This document shows positions 31,379 to 40,884 of a stretch of DNA of 64,000 nucleotides, piece by piece; the first letter of the stretch is position 1; the number at the start of each line of letters is the position of its first letter. Below the pieces are notes generated by a model that searched no databases, was not told the origin of the DNA, and was given only the letters and a program-made list of their open reading frames with translations. The stretch is taken from contig NZ_JAJUXH010000019.1 in NCBI RefSeq assembly GCF_021390245.1, forward strand, positions 122,339-186,338, in the 5' to 3' direction. This stretch comes from Dyadobacter sp. CY323. Its GTDB lineage: Bacteria > Bacteroidota > Bacteroidia > Cytophagales > Spirosomataceae. A program made the position numbers and the translations under genes.

Positions 31379-34336
31379 ATGAAAATAAGAGTTTTTTTAA
31401 TTATAGCCATTGGTTTTGCATTTGCTTTGAGCCCCAAACAGGATAGCACTTCCGGCCCGGGGGCAGATTCCCTTCGCTTGAAAAAAGCAATGGAGAGTTT
31501 CAGACTGGAAGAAGGATTAGGCATAGAACTGGTCGCCTCGGAGCCGCTCGTGATAGATCCGGTTGCATTTGCCTTTGACGAGCAAAACGATTTGTATGTC
31601 GTCGAGGATAGGGGATATCCGGATCCGATCGATGGTTCGAAAGCGCCGGCCATAGGCAGGATAGCGCTTTTGCGGGACACCGATAGCGACGGGAAGTACG
31701 AGACACGTCGTGAATTCGTAGGCGATCTGACGTATCCCAATGGTATCTTACCCTGGAAAGGAGGCGTTTTTGTTACATGCGCCCCGCATGTTTATTATTT
31801 CAAAGACACGGATGGAGATGGGGTTGCCGATATCAAAGACATTGTTTTAACAGGTTTTAATTCGGATAAAACGGCCCAGATCAGGATCAGTCACCCGGTA
31901 CTTGGGCTCGATGGCTGGGTGTACATCACCAGCGGACTTAACAGTGGAACGGTAACTTCACCAAAGCATCCTGAACGCGAAGCGGTTAATTTTACTTCGG
32001 CGGACGGTCGGTTTGACCCGGAGACTTTTGTTTTCGAAAATGCGGGTGGCCGCAGCCAGTTCGGGTTGACTTTTGATCCTTTTGGACGCAGGTTTGGTAC
32101 CTCCAACCGGCACCCGGTCATGCAGATGATGATCGCGCCCTGGGATCTGAAGAGAAATCCTTCCTTGTTATTTACAGAAACCTATCAGAACGTATCGAAT
32201 GTGGAGGCCAATGCGAAAGTAATGCCCATTAGCGGGGCGGTGACGACGGCCGAGTTCATTCCCAAGCTCATGGGGCTTTCGCACACAGGTACATTTACCT
32301 CGGCCTGTGGCTTGCTGGTGTACAATGGCAACCGGATGAGCAACGCGCATAAGGGAAATGTGTTTATCTGTGAGCCGGCGCAAAACCTCGTGCAACGACA
32401 GTTGATGAGTCCCGATGGTGCCGGTTTCCGCTCCGAACTGGCCGATCAGAACAAAGAATTTCTGGCTTCTACCGACGAATGGTTCAGGCCCGTGTTTCTT
32501 AACCATGGCCCGGACGGATCTTTGTACCTGGCGGATATGCACCGGAAAGTGATTGACCACCCGTCTTATGTTCCCGAGGAAGCCCGTCACCTGCTGGATT
32601 TTGAAAGCGGAAAGTCAGACGGCAGGTTATACAGGATTTACAAAAAAGGCCAGCCAGCCAACCGGCAACGTCCGGATTTCAAGAACCAGGCGGATGTGCT
32701 CGCAGCTTTGGACTCCGATAACGAATGGCATCGCCAAACTGCTTTCAGGGTTATACTCCAGAATAAAAGCGCTCAGTATTCTCCTGGCCTGAAAACTCTT
32801 GCGATCAATTCTTCGAAAGCCGAGAGCAGGGCTGCTGCACTGTGGTTACTCAGTCATTTGCAAACGCTAGACAAAAACGTGCTGGAAAAGGCGCTCCGTG
32901 ACCCTTCATCCGGCGTCCGCGAACAAGCAGTGAAACTCACCGATCGCAACGCTATGGATGCCGCCGTGGTCAGCGACTTATTGGCACCCCTGGCAAGTGA
33001 CGCCGACAAACGGGTACGCTTTACAGCTGCTCTGGCATTGGGGAACTACAAAACGCAGGCTTCGTTGGACGCGCTCGCGAAAATTGCAGCCATGGATGGA
33101 GAGGATAAGTGGACTCGAAACGCCGTTCTTAGCGGAATTTCGGAAAGGTTACCGGGATTCCTGACCGCATTAAAAAAACAAAAAGGGAAAAATGATCGCG
33201 CATATGCATTGGTCATGCAGGAAATGGGCCGGTTGTTCGGAAATGCGGCGTCGGTTCAGGCATGCAGGGAATTGTTGATAGAAACACTGGATAAAAATGC
33301 AGCTGAGGATTGGCGGGCGTCGACGATCCTCGGATTAGCCGAGGGTGTGGCCAGGAGAAAAGAGTTTAGCAGTACTGGCAAGCCGGTGTTGCAGGCTTTG
33401 CTGGAAGGTACTTCCGGGCAGTCTGCGGTGAAGCAGCTGGAAGCTTTCATGAAGACTATGAACGCCGTCGCGCTCAGGGAGGATCTGCCCGTTCCGCAAC
33501 GGAAGGATGCGGTGGCTTTGCTAGGGTTCTACGATTTTCAAAAAGCCAGGCCGACGCTTCAAAAGACGTTAAATGCTAAAAATCCGCCTGAGCTGCAAAT
33601 CGAAACGGTAGCGGCATTGACCAGGCTGGCAAACCCCCAGGGAGCAGCTTTACTGACGGATAAGAAGACCTGGTCGGGTTATACGCCGCGGGTGAAAAGC
33701 GCCGTGATTGCTGCATTGGTATCGAATACGGAGTTTATCCAGGTGGTGTTTACCGGACTTGAAAGTAAGGCTATCGGCGCGGCCGAGATCACTTCGAATG
33801 ACCGCCAGCGACTGATGAGCCACAAAAATGAAGTGATCAGTAAGAAGGCGGCCGGGTATTTTGCCGAACTTGAGTCGGGAGGGAGGATGAAGGTTTACCA
33901 GGATTTTCGGGCTAAGCTCAGGGAGCCGGCCGTCGCCGCGCAGGGAAAAGAGGTGTTTCTGAAAAGTTGTTCTGCTTGTCATACCCATTCCGGCTTGCAG
34001 GGTGGAAATGTTGGGCCTGACCTTTCCGGAATCCGTAACCAGCCTCCGGATGCCATATTGCTCCATATCCTGGTACCCAATTATGAAGTGTATCCGGCCT
34101 ATCAGGCACTGAATGTCGAAACGGTTGAAGGAAATACGGTTACCGGATGGCTGCTTTCCGAAACGGAAAATTCACTGACGATACGCACCGCTTTTTCGAC
34201 AGAGGAAACGATTCTCAGAAAAAATATAAAAACGCTGACTAATCCCGGCGTGTCGCTGATGCCCAATGGTCTGGAGCAAACGATGAGCGGCCAGGAGCTG
34301 CTGAACCTGATCGCATTTTTGAAATCGTCGGGCTAG
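31379..34336 (+). CDS. PVC-type dehydrogenase with HEAT repeats and c-type haem domain
   Basis: 985 residues with an N-terminal export signal. Residues about 35-420 form the PVC-type membrane-bound dehydrogenase (sorbosone/glucose-dehydrogenase-like) beta-propeller: IDPVAFAFDEQNDLYVVEDR, TYPNGILPWKGGVFVTCAPH, a calcium-like DTDGDGVAD loop, and FLNHGPDGSLYLADMHRKVI. Residues about 440-830 carry HEAT-like helical repeats. The C-terminal domain binds haem c covalently through CSACH (about residues 863-867), with a distal Met in a later motif. Such proteins oxidise sugars or alcohols in the periplasm and pass electrons to the haem. The gene sits between two ceramidase-like genes. Confidence 0.85.
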   Translation: MKIRVFLIIAIGFAFALSPKQDSTSGPGADSLRLKKAMESFRLEEGLGIELVASEPLVIDPVAFAFDEQNDLYVVEDRGYPDPIDGSKAPAIGRIALLRDTDSDGKYETRREFVGDLTYPNGILPWKGGVFVTCAPHVYYFKDTDGDGVADIKDIVLTGFNSDKTAQIRISHPVLGLDGWVYITSGLNSGTVTSPKHPEREAVNFTSADGRFDPETFVFENAGGRSQFGLTFDPFGRRFGTSNRHPVMQMMIAPWDLKRNPSLLFTETYQNVSNVEANAKVMPISGAVTTAEFIPKLMGLSHTGTFTSACGLLVYNGNRMSNAHKGNVFICEPAQNLVQRQLMSPDGAGFRSELADQNKEFLASTDEWFRPVFLNHGPDGSLYLADMHRKVIDHPSYVPEEARHLLDFESGKSDGRLYRIYKKGQPANRQRPDFKNQADVLAALDSDNEWHRQTAFRVILQNKSAQYSPGLKTLAINSSKAESRAAALWLLSHLQTLDKNVLEKALRDPSSGVREQAVKLTDRNAMDAAVVSDLLAPLASDADKRVRFTAALALGNYKTQASLDALAKIAAMDGEDKWTRNAVLSGISERLPGFLTALKKQKGKNDRAYALVMQEMGRLFGNAASVQACRELLIETLDKNAAEDWRASTILGLAEGVARRKEFSSTGKPVLQALLEGTSGQSAVKQLEAFMKTMNAVALREDLPVPQRKDAVALLGFYDFQKARPTLQKTLNAKNPPELQIETVAALTRLANPQGAALLTDKKTWSGYTPRVKSAVIAALVSNTEFIQVVFTGLESKAIGAAEITSNDRQRLMSHKNEVISKKAAGYFAELESGGRMKVYQDFRAKLREPAVAAQGKEVFLKSCSACHTHSGLQGGNVGPDLSGIRNQPPDAILLHILVPNYEVYPAYQALNVETVEGNTVTGWLLSETENSLTIRTAFSTEETILRKNIKTLTNPGVSLMPNGLEQTMSGQELLNLIAFLKSSG

Positions 34337-34454
34337 CATTAAAAAACTCCAATTAGTATAACATTTACACTAATCCTAAATGGATTGTTTATCATTTACC
34401 AATCAACTATTCCTGAACACGATGAAAACACTTTTTTGCAATGCCGGTCCTGGT

Positions 34455-35912
34455 ATGAATCCGAAATCCCGATACATAATTCTGCTGATTTTAATGGTTT
34501 TACAATTCACAGCTGCGCGGGCTCAATCCAAACAGTATGTACTTCAGGCGGGGGCATCTCTGAGTAATATCACTCCGTTTCTGGAAGGCGGGATCGTTGG
34601 TAATTTCGGTGTCCCGCCACAAGCCAAGTACATTCACGACGAGCTTTTTGCAAAATCACTGGTGCTGGATGACGGCCAGCAGCAAATCGCCATTGTCATC
34701 GTGGACAACCTGCAGATCAGCAGAGAGGTATTTGACTATGCACGCCAGCTGATCCAGGAAAAAACGGGTATGAAAAAGGAAAATATCCTGTTAGCTGCTA
34801 CCCACACGCATTCGAGCGTGAGCGCAAGCGGTGTCGACGATCAACGTATGAATTTTAATTATGCCCGACCGCTGGATGAGTACCAGACCTTTGTTGCCAA
34901 ACGCATTGCCGATGGTGTAAGGCGGGCTATTTATCAGAAGGAACCGGCCAAAATCGGCTGGGGCTCGGTGCAGGTTCCGCAACATGTTTTCAATAGAAGG
35001 TGGATTATGAAGGAAGGGGCCGACGTTCCCAACCCATTTGGAGGACAAGATAAAGCAAGGATGAACCCGGGCGTCGGCAATCCGGATCTCGTGCGACCTG
35101 CGGGACCGACCGATCCCGAATTGTATTTCGTATCCGTTCAGGCTCTGGATGGAAGACCGATCGGGCTGCTGGCCAATTATTCGCTGCACTATGTCGGCGG
35201 GGTTCCGGCAGACCACATTAGTTCGGATTATTTCGGCGCTTTTGCGGGATATTTTACCAAATTGGTAGAGGCAGATAAAAACGTCGCCGGGTTTGTGGCG
35301 ATGATGTCAAACGGGACTTCGGGAAATATAAATAACATCAATTTCAGAGGGCCTGCCGAAAAAATGAGCAGCTATCAGAAAATGCAGATCGTAGCGAAAG
35401 ATGTCGCGGAAGCCGCCTATAAAGGCAGCAAGGGACTGACTTACAAAACCGATGTGAAGTTGGGAGCAGTATATAGCGAATTGAATCTTGAGGTGCGGAA
35501 ACCGACCCCTGCCATGTTGGCAAGAGCGAAGGAAGTGCTCGCTAACCCGGACAAGATGAAGCATTACCATCAGCAGGAACCCACTTATGCGAAACGGATC
35601 ATACAGATTCAGGAAAACTGGCCCGATAAAATCGATGTCGTCATGCAGACCTTGCAAATCGGTGATCTGGGAATTGCAGCGATTCCGTTCGAGACATTTG
35701 CCGAAACAGGGCTGGAAATAAAAGCCAAAAGTCCATTTAAATCAACTTTTGTGATTGAGCTGGCCAATGGAAGTTACGGCTATCTGCCGACTCCGGAACA
35801 GCATGAGTTAGGTGGATATGAAACCTGGCTGGGAACCAACCGCGTTGAAAAACAAGGTTCTGCTAAGATCACAAAGCGTTTGCTGGAGCAATTTAATCAG
35901 ATGAAAAAATAA
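34455..35912 (+). CDS. Neutral-ceramidase-like metallohydrolase (copy 2)
   Basis: 485 residues from ATG 34455, which begins an ideal Sec signal peptide (MNPKSRYIILLILMVLQFTA then ARAQ). In-frame ATGs at 34380 and 34422 give 510 and 496 residues but a long polar lead. The zinc motifs His117/His119 (AATHTHSSV), His245 (NYSLHYVGG), a Glu in PFETFAETG and Tyr in ANGSYGYLPT remain. The nucleophile segment reads SGNINNINF, with Asn293 where ceramidases have Ser. It is similar to the product of 29726 in layout but is Sec- rather than Tat-exported. Confidence 0.82.
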   Translation: MNPKSRYIILLILMVLQFTAARAQSKQYVLQAGASLSNITPFLEGGIVGNFGVPPQAKYIHDELFAKSLVLDDGQQQIAIVIVDNLQISREVFDYARQLIQEKTGMKKENILLAATHTHSSVSASGVDDQRMNFNYARPLDEYQTFVAKRIADGVRRAIYQKEPAKIGWGSVQVPQHVFNRRWIMKEGADVPNPFGGQDKARMNPGVGNPDLVRPAGPTDPELYFVSVQALDGRPIGLLANYSLHYVGGVPADHISSDYFGAFAGYFTKLVEADKNVAGFVAMMSNGTSGNINNINFRGPAEKMSSYQKMQIVAKDVAEAAYKGSKGLTYKTDVKLGAVYSELNLEVRKPTPAMLARAKEVLANPDKMKHYHQQEPTYAKRIIQIQENWPDKIDVVMQTLQIGDLGIAAIPFETFAETGLEIKAKSPFKSTFVIELANGSYGYLPTPEQHELGGYETWLGTNRVEKQGSAKITKRLLEQFNQMKK

Positions 35913-35946
35913 GAGTATAATGATCTAATGGACCCTGGTCGGAACG

Positions 35947-37773
35947 TCAGCTACTCTGCTCCTCGGTTTTTAAAAAAGTAAAAACAAGGTCGTAAAATTC
36001 CTTTGGAAGAAAAGGCTTCACAAGGTATTCTGAAAACCCGCTGGACAATGCCTTGTCACGCTCATCGGTAAACGCGGAAGCTGTCAGCGCGATTACGGGT
36101 ATCAGGGAGCCTTGTGCACGGATGATCTGGGTAGCTTCGAAACCATTCATGACGGGCATCTTAAGATCCATCAATATCAGATCGTAGTGATTGTTGTTAA
36201 ATCTTTCAACGGCTTCGCAGCCATTTTCGGCCTTATCGTATTGCAAACCGACCTTTTTGAGCAGGTTCGTGGCAAATAGCAGGTTAACCGCATTGTCATC
36301 CACGACCAAAACCCGCGCTTCCGGCAGAGTAACTTTTACGCCTACCGGTTTTTCCTCCACCGGTTGCAGATCGGAATAGGCGAAATCAATGCAAAAAGAA
36401 AATTGCGATCCAAGCCCCTGCTTACTTTCCAGTTTTATGTCACTTCCAAAAAGTCGTAAAAGTTCTTTGGTAATAGCCAGTCCTAGTCCGGTTCCGCGGT
36501 TGCCACGATTGGCTTCTATACTGCTTTGCACAAAAATCTCGAAAATGGAGGACTGATCTTCCAACGGAATTCCGATCCCCGAATCGCTGATTTCGAAGTA
36601 TATCGATATCTGACTTTCATCCCTTTTTTGTTCCCTGACCCCCAGTTTTACAAAACCTTTCTCGGTGAACTTAATGGCATTGTGGATGAGGTTGGTAATG
36701 ATCTGATTGAGACGTACCTGATCGCCTGTCAGGTGCGCAGGCAGGGCCGGGTCCGTTTCGAAGATTAAGTCCAACCCTTTTTCCCGGGCACGCGGGATGA
36801 ACGTTTTTTCAAGGTTATTGAGAAACAAGGAAAGATCAAATGGTTTTCTTGCAAGCTTGACGTGGTCGGAATTGATCTTATTGAAATCAAGAACATCATT
36901 TACGACCGCCATCAGGTGATCTGACGAAAACTTTAAAGTCCCGACCAGTTCTTTCTGAAAATCCGTTCGCAAATCTTCTTGCAGCATCAGATGCGTAATT
37001 CCTACGATCCCGTTCAGTGGGGTCCTGATCTCATGGCTCATCATAGAAAGGAAATCGGATTTTGCCTGCATGGCCTCCCTCGCCAGCTGGTTTTGTTTTT
37101 CCAGCTCTTTATTTTGCCTTTGCAGACTTTGGGAATAGATAAATTCCCGGTAATGCTTGTTATACCGCATCTGCAAAATCAATGGAAAAACGGTTTGTCC
37201 CAGAAAGTAGAAGAAGCCGCCTTCTTTCAAAAAACGAATCAGCACATCCTCTCCATGGATGTAAAGTCCAAGCGAAAAAAACAGGATCGTGGCTATCGAA
37301 CTAACCAGGGCATAACGAAAATTCCAGCCGAGCACCCAGATCGAAAATATCAGCTGTAAGGTCAGGTTAATGCTCAGATCATAATAATAAAGAGTCTGAA
37401 AACGGGCCAGTATAAACGAATGGAAAATGATCAGCAGAAGCCGGCTGAAAAAAGAAGCATTCTGACTATTTATTTTCTCCCTGAAATGCAGGAAAATGAT
37501 CAGTGCTACCAGAATGCTGCAGGCAATTTGTATCTGAAAAATGGATCGATAATTGGGGTTGCCGTTCAGGTAATACAAAATGGAGGTCAATGGATAACCA
37601 ACCATAAACGTCAAACAAAATATCCTGTTACCCCACAAGGATTTAGCTTCGAATTCTTTTTCCCAAAGATTCTGCAAACCGTGTGGATCATCCTTTATCT
37701 TATGGAATAATTTATTTGTTGCCACTGCCAGTAAACTCGATATAAAACATCGCAAAGTAGCGATTTGGAGCAC
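35947..37773 (-). CDS. Hybrid sensor histidine kinase/response regulator
   Basis: 608 residues. About six membrane helices lie within residues 50-200 and a short coiled coil at about 215-240. The HisKA domain has the phospho-accepting His247 in SMMSHEIRTPLNG. The HATPase has NLIHNAIKFT (N box), DSGIGIP (G1) and GTGLGLAITKEL (G2). The receiver domain has Asp536 in LILMDLKMPVMNG and Lys in EYLVKPF. No extracellular sensor domain is obvious, so it may sense through the membrane segment. The start is GTG 37773 with no in-frame ATG before the first helix, so the exact N-terminus is uncertain. No separate output gene is adjacent. Confidence 0.92.
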   Translation of the reverse strand: MLQIATLRCFISSLLAVATNKLFHKIKDDPHGLQNLWEKEFEAKSLWGNRIFCLTFMVGYPLTSILYYLNGNPNYRSIFQIQIACSILVALIIFLHFREKINSQNASFFSRLLLIIFHSFILARFQTLYYYDLSINLTLQLIFSIWVLGWNFRYALVSSIATILFFSLGLYIHGEDVLIRFLKEGGFFYFLGQTVFPLILQMRYNKHYREFIYSQSLQRQNKELEKQNQLAREAMQAKSDFLSMMSHEIRTPLNGIVGITHLMLQEDLRTDFQKELVGTLKFSSDHLMAVVNDVLDFNKINSDHVKLARKPFDLSLFLNNLEKTFIPRAREKGLDLIFETDPALPAHLTGDQVRLNQIITNLIHNAIKFTEKGFVKLGVREQKRDESQISIYFEISDSGIGIPLEDQSSIFEIFVQSSIEANRGNRGTGLGLAITKELLRLFGSDIKLESKQGLGSQFSFCIDFAYSDLQPVEEKPVGVKVTLPEARVLVVDDNAVNLLFATNLLKKVGLQYDKAENGCEAVERFNNNHYDLILMDLKMPVMNGFEATQIIRAQGSLIPVIALTASAFTDERDKALSSGFSEYLVKPFLPKEFYDLVFTFLKTEEQSS

Positions 37774-37969
37774 ATTTTCCGCTACTATTTAGTACTTGAC
37801 GGTAAATAAATATGACTATACGAAACAACAAGTAATTGTACAAAAATCTCGGGTGCATTCAGGTGCACGTTGAGATTGATCGGCCGGCGGGTTTAATGTC
37901 GTTAAAATGGCGTCAAACAACGGAGGAAGACGGTTTAAGTTTAAAGGAATAGATTTCCCGCAAATGCAC

Positions 37970-38419
37970 TCATAACGCCTGCGTTTTAGTGGAGATCCCG
38001 ATCCGGTTTAAAAAGTTCATGTGCGAAATACAGATCATGATATCCGCAATTTCCTTTTTTTGGAAGAATGAGTGCAGTTTTTCGTAGGCCTGATCAGAAA
38101 CGCCATGCTGAAAAATAAAAGTCATTTCCTCTGCCACTTCGAGCACCGATCGCTCACTGTCGGAAAATAGGGGGCTTTCCTGCCAGGCTGACAAAGCGAA
38201 TATGCGCCGGGGCGTCTCCCCGTGCCGCAATGCATCCTGCGTGTGGAAATCAATGCAATAGGCGCATTTGTTGATCTGTGAAACCCTGATCTTTATAATT
38301 TCTATCAGGCTTTTGGGGAGAGTGGATTGATACAGACGTTTGTCTATTGCAGATATCAGCTCCCAGTATTGTGGCTCCTCTTCCCAAACGTCGAGCCGGT
38401 GTTTGATTACTTTGTTCAT
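37970..38419 (-). CDS. Carboxymuconolactone decarboxylase/AhpD-like protein
   Basis: 149 residues, cytoplasmic. The AhpD-fold core is visible (KSLIEIIKIRVSQINKCAYC, then IDFHTQDALRHGE) with the redox-active CxxC (CAYC) followed by His. Members reduce peroxides or act as small redox adaptors. It lies 60 bp downstream of a Crp/Fnr regulator in the same direction, so it is probably under its control. This AhpD-like plus Crp pairing is frequent in Bacteroidota. Confidence 0.88.
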   Translation of the reverse strand: MNKVIKHRLDVWEEEPQYWELISAIDKRLYQSTLPKSLIEIIKIRVSQINKCAYCIDFHTQDALRHGETPRRIFALSAWQESPLFSDSERSVLEVAEEMTFIFQHGVSDQAYEKLHSFFQKKEIADIMICISHMNFLNRIGISTKTQAL

Positions 38420-38479
38420 AACAATTAATGTTTATAATACAAAGGTCAGGAACCTGCGGCATCAGATTCTTAAACTGGT

Positions 38480-39052
38480 TTAAGAACTAAACTTTTTTCT
38501 TAATTCGCTGAGATATTCAGGTGTAAAGCCTAAAAAAGAAGCCAGCAGATATTGCGGTACCCGTTGGGTGAAATCCGGGAAATGTTCCAGGAAATGCTGA
38601 TACAACTCCTCTTTGGAAAATTCATAAAGATACCTCAACCGCATCTGAGACGCGGCATAGGAACGCTGGAATACCTGATGGAAATATGCATTCAGTTGCG
38701 GTACCTGTTCGAGAAGTGCCCGTTGATTATCGGCACTGATACATAACACTTCGACAGGCTCTGTGCAGCGGACGGAGAACTGGGACGTGGTGCCCTTCTG
38801 GAAAGCTGTAAAATCCGAGGTCCACCAATTTTCCAAAGCGAAATCGATGGTCTGTTCGGTGCCGTTTTGCCTGAGGTAACTTACATGCACGCAGCCTTTT
38901 ACGATGAAGAACTTTTCGAAGCACCGCTGGCCTTCTGTCAGCAGGAGCTCTTTCTTTTTATATGTTCTATGCTCAAAAAATGACTTGATCAAATCGGCGT
39001 CGCCGATTTGAATGGCACAGTATTTCCGGATATGATCCAGCAGTTGTTGCAT
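38480..39052 (-). CDS. Crp/Fnr-family transcriptional regulator
   Basis: 190 residues. The cyclic-nucleotide-binding-type jelly roll is at about 10-115 (FEHRTYKKKELLLTEGQRCF, FFIVKGCVHVSYLRQNGTEQ, WTSDFTAFQKGTTSQFSVRC). A C-terminal half ends with the recognition helix region PQYLLASFLGFTPEYLSELR. There is no Fnr-type cysteine cluster. It is full length, unlike the paralogous pseudogene at 52562-53146. Upstream of and codirectional with the AhpD-like gene. Confidence 0.9.
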   Translation of the reverse strand: MQQLLDHIRKYCAIQIGDADLIKSFFEHRTYKKKELLLTEGQRCFEKFFIVKGCVHVSYLRQNGTEQTIDFALENWWTSDFTAFQKGTTSQFSVRCTEPVEVLCISADNQRALLEQVPQLNAYFHQVFQRSYAASQMRLRYLYEFSKEELYQHFLEHFPDFTQRVPQYLLASFLGFTPEYLSELRKKFSS

Positions 39053-39080
39053 TGCAAACGGTTTAGGTTAAAAAGTACTT

Positions 39081-40274
39081 CTACTCCTTCGCAACTCCGG
39101 ACAATGTCACAGACACGCCCACCTGGTAAGGCCTGTAACGCCATTCCAGCGACCTGATCTTAAGATCATGGAGACCTGCCGCTACATATGGTCCGACTGA
39201 AATTTGGAATGGCACCCGCACGCGGAGCTTGCGGGCAAAGCTAGCGTTTACCATGGCCAGTCCCTGGTTGCCTGAAATGGACCTGGTGTATTCCATGCCC
39301 GCGGTTGCATAGTAGGGGCGAAGGGCCGGGGCCTGGAAATCAAACTGGCGGGCTACCCCCAAACCGATGAAATGCAGGTACTGTCTGATTTCATTCATGG
39401 ATGTGTACTGGCGTGTGATCTTATACTGACCGGGGCCGGTTTGCTCCATTTCGATTTTTTGACCGCCAATGTCAAACCGTGTCTGGTATTGCAGGAAGGT
39501 ATATGCGGCCGACCATTTGAAACCCCAATGCTCTAATCCCGCGGCCAGCCTGATACCTTTGGACTGCATGGATGACAGCCCTGCAAACCGGATGTTTTCG
39601 ATGATCATCTGAGGGTTCGAGCGCACGTACAGCATCTGAAAATTTTGAGAGGGGGTCATGGATAAAAACCATCCGGTAACATTCTTTTTTTTCAGGATGG
39701 GGGGCGCTGTATCCGAATCCGGGGCGATCTCAGGCCAGACCGGCAAACTGGTCTTCAATGGTTTGACGGGGCGAATAGGGAGGCTCGTCAGCAATGGCCG
39801 GGAAGATGGTGTCGGCAAGCTTGCCGATAAAGCTTCCGGTTCCGGTTGCTGCTCCGCGACTAGGTCGACATGTGAGAAATTGGTGCGGACTTGCCTGGTA
39901 GGGACAAGAACGGAAACCCGAAGGTCCGCTGCCCGATCGGGCTTTCTGACCGGCTTTACCCTTTGAGCCGTGGCATTTTTCGGTGACGATGTGCCGATTG
40001 TTTTGACAGGGCCTACATGTCGCGGGGGGATTTTTTTACCATAATTGGTTGCAACCGCACTTTCTTTCTTATCAGTTTTCGTAAAATACAGCGTCAGCAA
40101 AAGCACCGTCAGCAACCCCAATGCGGCGTAGATGAGACGGTTGCGGTGATGCGGTAGCCCGGCAAAGACCCTTTTTCGGAGTGATGGCCCCGGGGTCAAC
40201 TCAAACTGTTCGAAGGACTCTTTCAGCCAGTCGCCCAATGGTTCCTTAAAGTTTTCCTCGTTCGATCCGTTCAT
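39081..40274 (-). CDS. Membrane-anchored protein with C-terminal beta-barrel-like domain (sigma partner)
   Basis: 397 residues from ATG 40274; the first in-frame TTG is ignored. A cytoplasmic N-terminus of about 48 residues (LGDWLKESFEQFELTPGPSL) precedes one membrane helix (LIYAALGLLTVLLLTLYF). A Pro/Lys/Arg-rich linker follows at about 75-200. The C-terminal 190 residues alternate like an outer-membrane-protein beta-sheet (WGFKWSAAYTFLQYQTRFDI, HFIGLGVARQFDF, QVGVSVTLSG). It overlaps the sigma gene by 29 bp, so it is probably its anti-sigma or signal partner. No known family was recognised. Confidence 0.68.
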   Translation of the reverse strand: MNGSNEENFKEPLGDWLKESFEQFELTPGPSLRKRVFAGLPHHRNRLIYAALGLLTVLLLTLYFTKTDKKESAVATNYGKKIPPRHVGPVKTIGTSSPKNATAQRVKPVRKPDRAADLRVSVLVPTRQVRTNFSHVDLVAEQQPEPEALSASLPTPSSRPLLTSLPIRPVKPLKTSLPVWPEIAPDSDTAPPILKKKNVTGWFLSMTPSQNFQMLYVRSNPQMIIENIRFAGLSSMQSKGIRLAAGLEHWGFKWSAAYTFLQYQTRFDIGGQKIEMEQTGPGQYKITRQYTSMNEIRQYLHFIGLGVARQFDFQAPALRPYYATAGMEYTRSISGNQGLAMVNASFARKLRVRVPFQISVGPYVAAGLHDLKIRSLEWRYRPYQVGVSVTLSGVAKE

Positions 40275-40839
40275 CTTCAATTATGCCTGTTTCCTGTAAT
40301 TTTTTCATTAAAAGCTTTTTACCCCGCATGAGCTGCGACTTTGAGGTAGAGGCCTCTATGCCCATCATTTCCGAGATCTCAATGTGGTTATAGCCATCGA
40401 TCAGGTACAAATTGATGATCGTCCGGTAACCGTTTGGCAAGTCGCTCAGCACTTTTAGTACCAATTCAATATCGACATGACCCCATGGGCTGAATCCGCC
40501 TGAATCCCAGTTCTGCACGTTAAGGTCAATGGGAGCGCTCATGAGTTCTTTTTTCGTCGTCCTTTCATAATAACTCAGCGCGGTACGGATGATGATCGAT
40601 TTGACCCAGCTATCGGCCGACTCCGGCGCATTGAGGTCATCTATTTTCTTGAAAACCTTAATAAACGCCTCCTGGAAAATGTCTTCCGCTTCTGAAAGCG
40701 TACGTGCATACCTGCGGCAAATGCCGAGCATTTTGCCCTGATAGCGGTCATAAAATGCATTCTGCGCCTTTTGCTCGCCCCGCTGGCAACCTTCAACGAG
40801 TTCTGTCAGAGAATTGTACCGTCGTTTAGAAAAGAGCAT
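40246..40839 (-). CDS. ECF RNA polymerase sigma factor
   Basis: 197 residues from ATG 40839. Region 2 is FYDRYQGKMLGICRRYARTL and EDIFQEAFIKVFKKIDDLNA; region 4 is LPNGYRTIINLYLIDGYNHI and EISEMMGIEASTSKSQLMRG. Its 3' end overlaps the membrane protein gene (39081-40274) by 29 bp, so the two are translationally coupled. Bacteroidota have many such sigma factors; no target promoter motif can be derived from this window. Confidence 0.93.
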   Translation of the reverse strand: MLFSKRRYNSLTELVEGCQRGEQKAQNAFYDRYQGKMLGICRRYARTLSEAEDIFQEAFIKVFKKIDDLNAPESADSWVKSIIIRTALSYYERTTKKELMSAPIDLNVQNWDSGGFSPWGHVDIELVLKVLSDLPNGYRTIINLYLIDGYNHIEISEMMGIEASTSKSQLMRGKKLLMKKLQETGIIEDERIERGKL

Positions 40840-40884
40840 CAAATGGAAATCGGTTAAAGGAGCGGTTATTCCTATTGAGCATTG

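Noticed and set aside
34380..34454. Upstream start of ceramidase-like copy 2
   Set aside because: The extra 25 residues come before an ideal signal peptide and would spoil it; kept only as an alternative.
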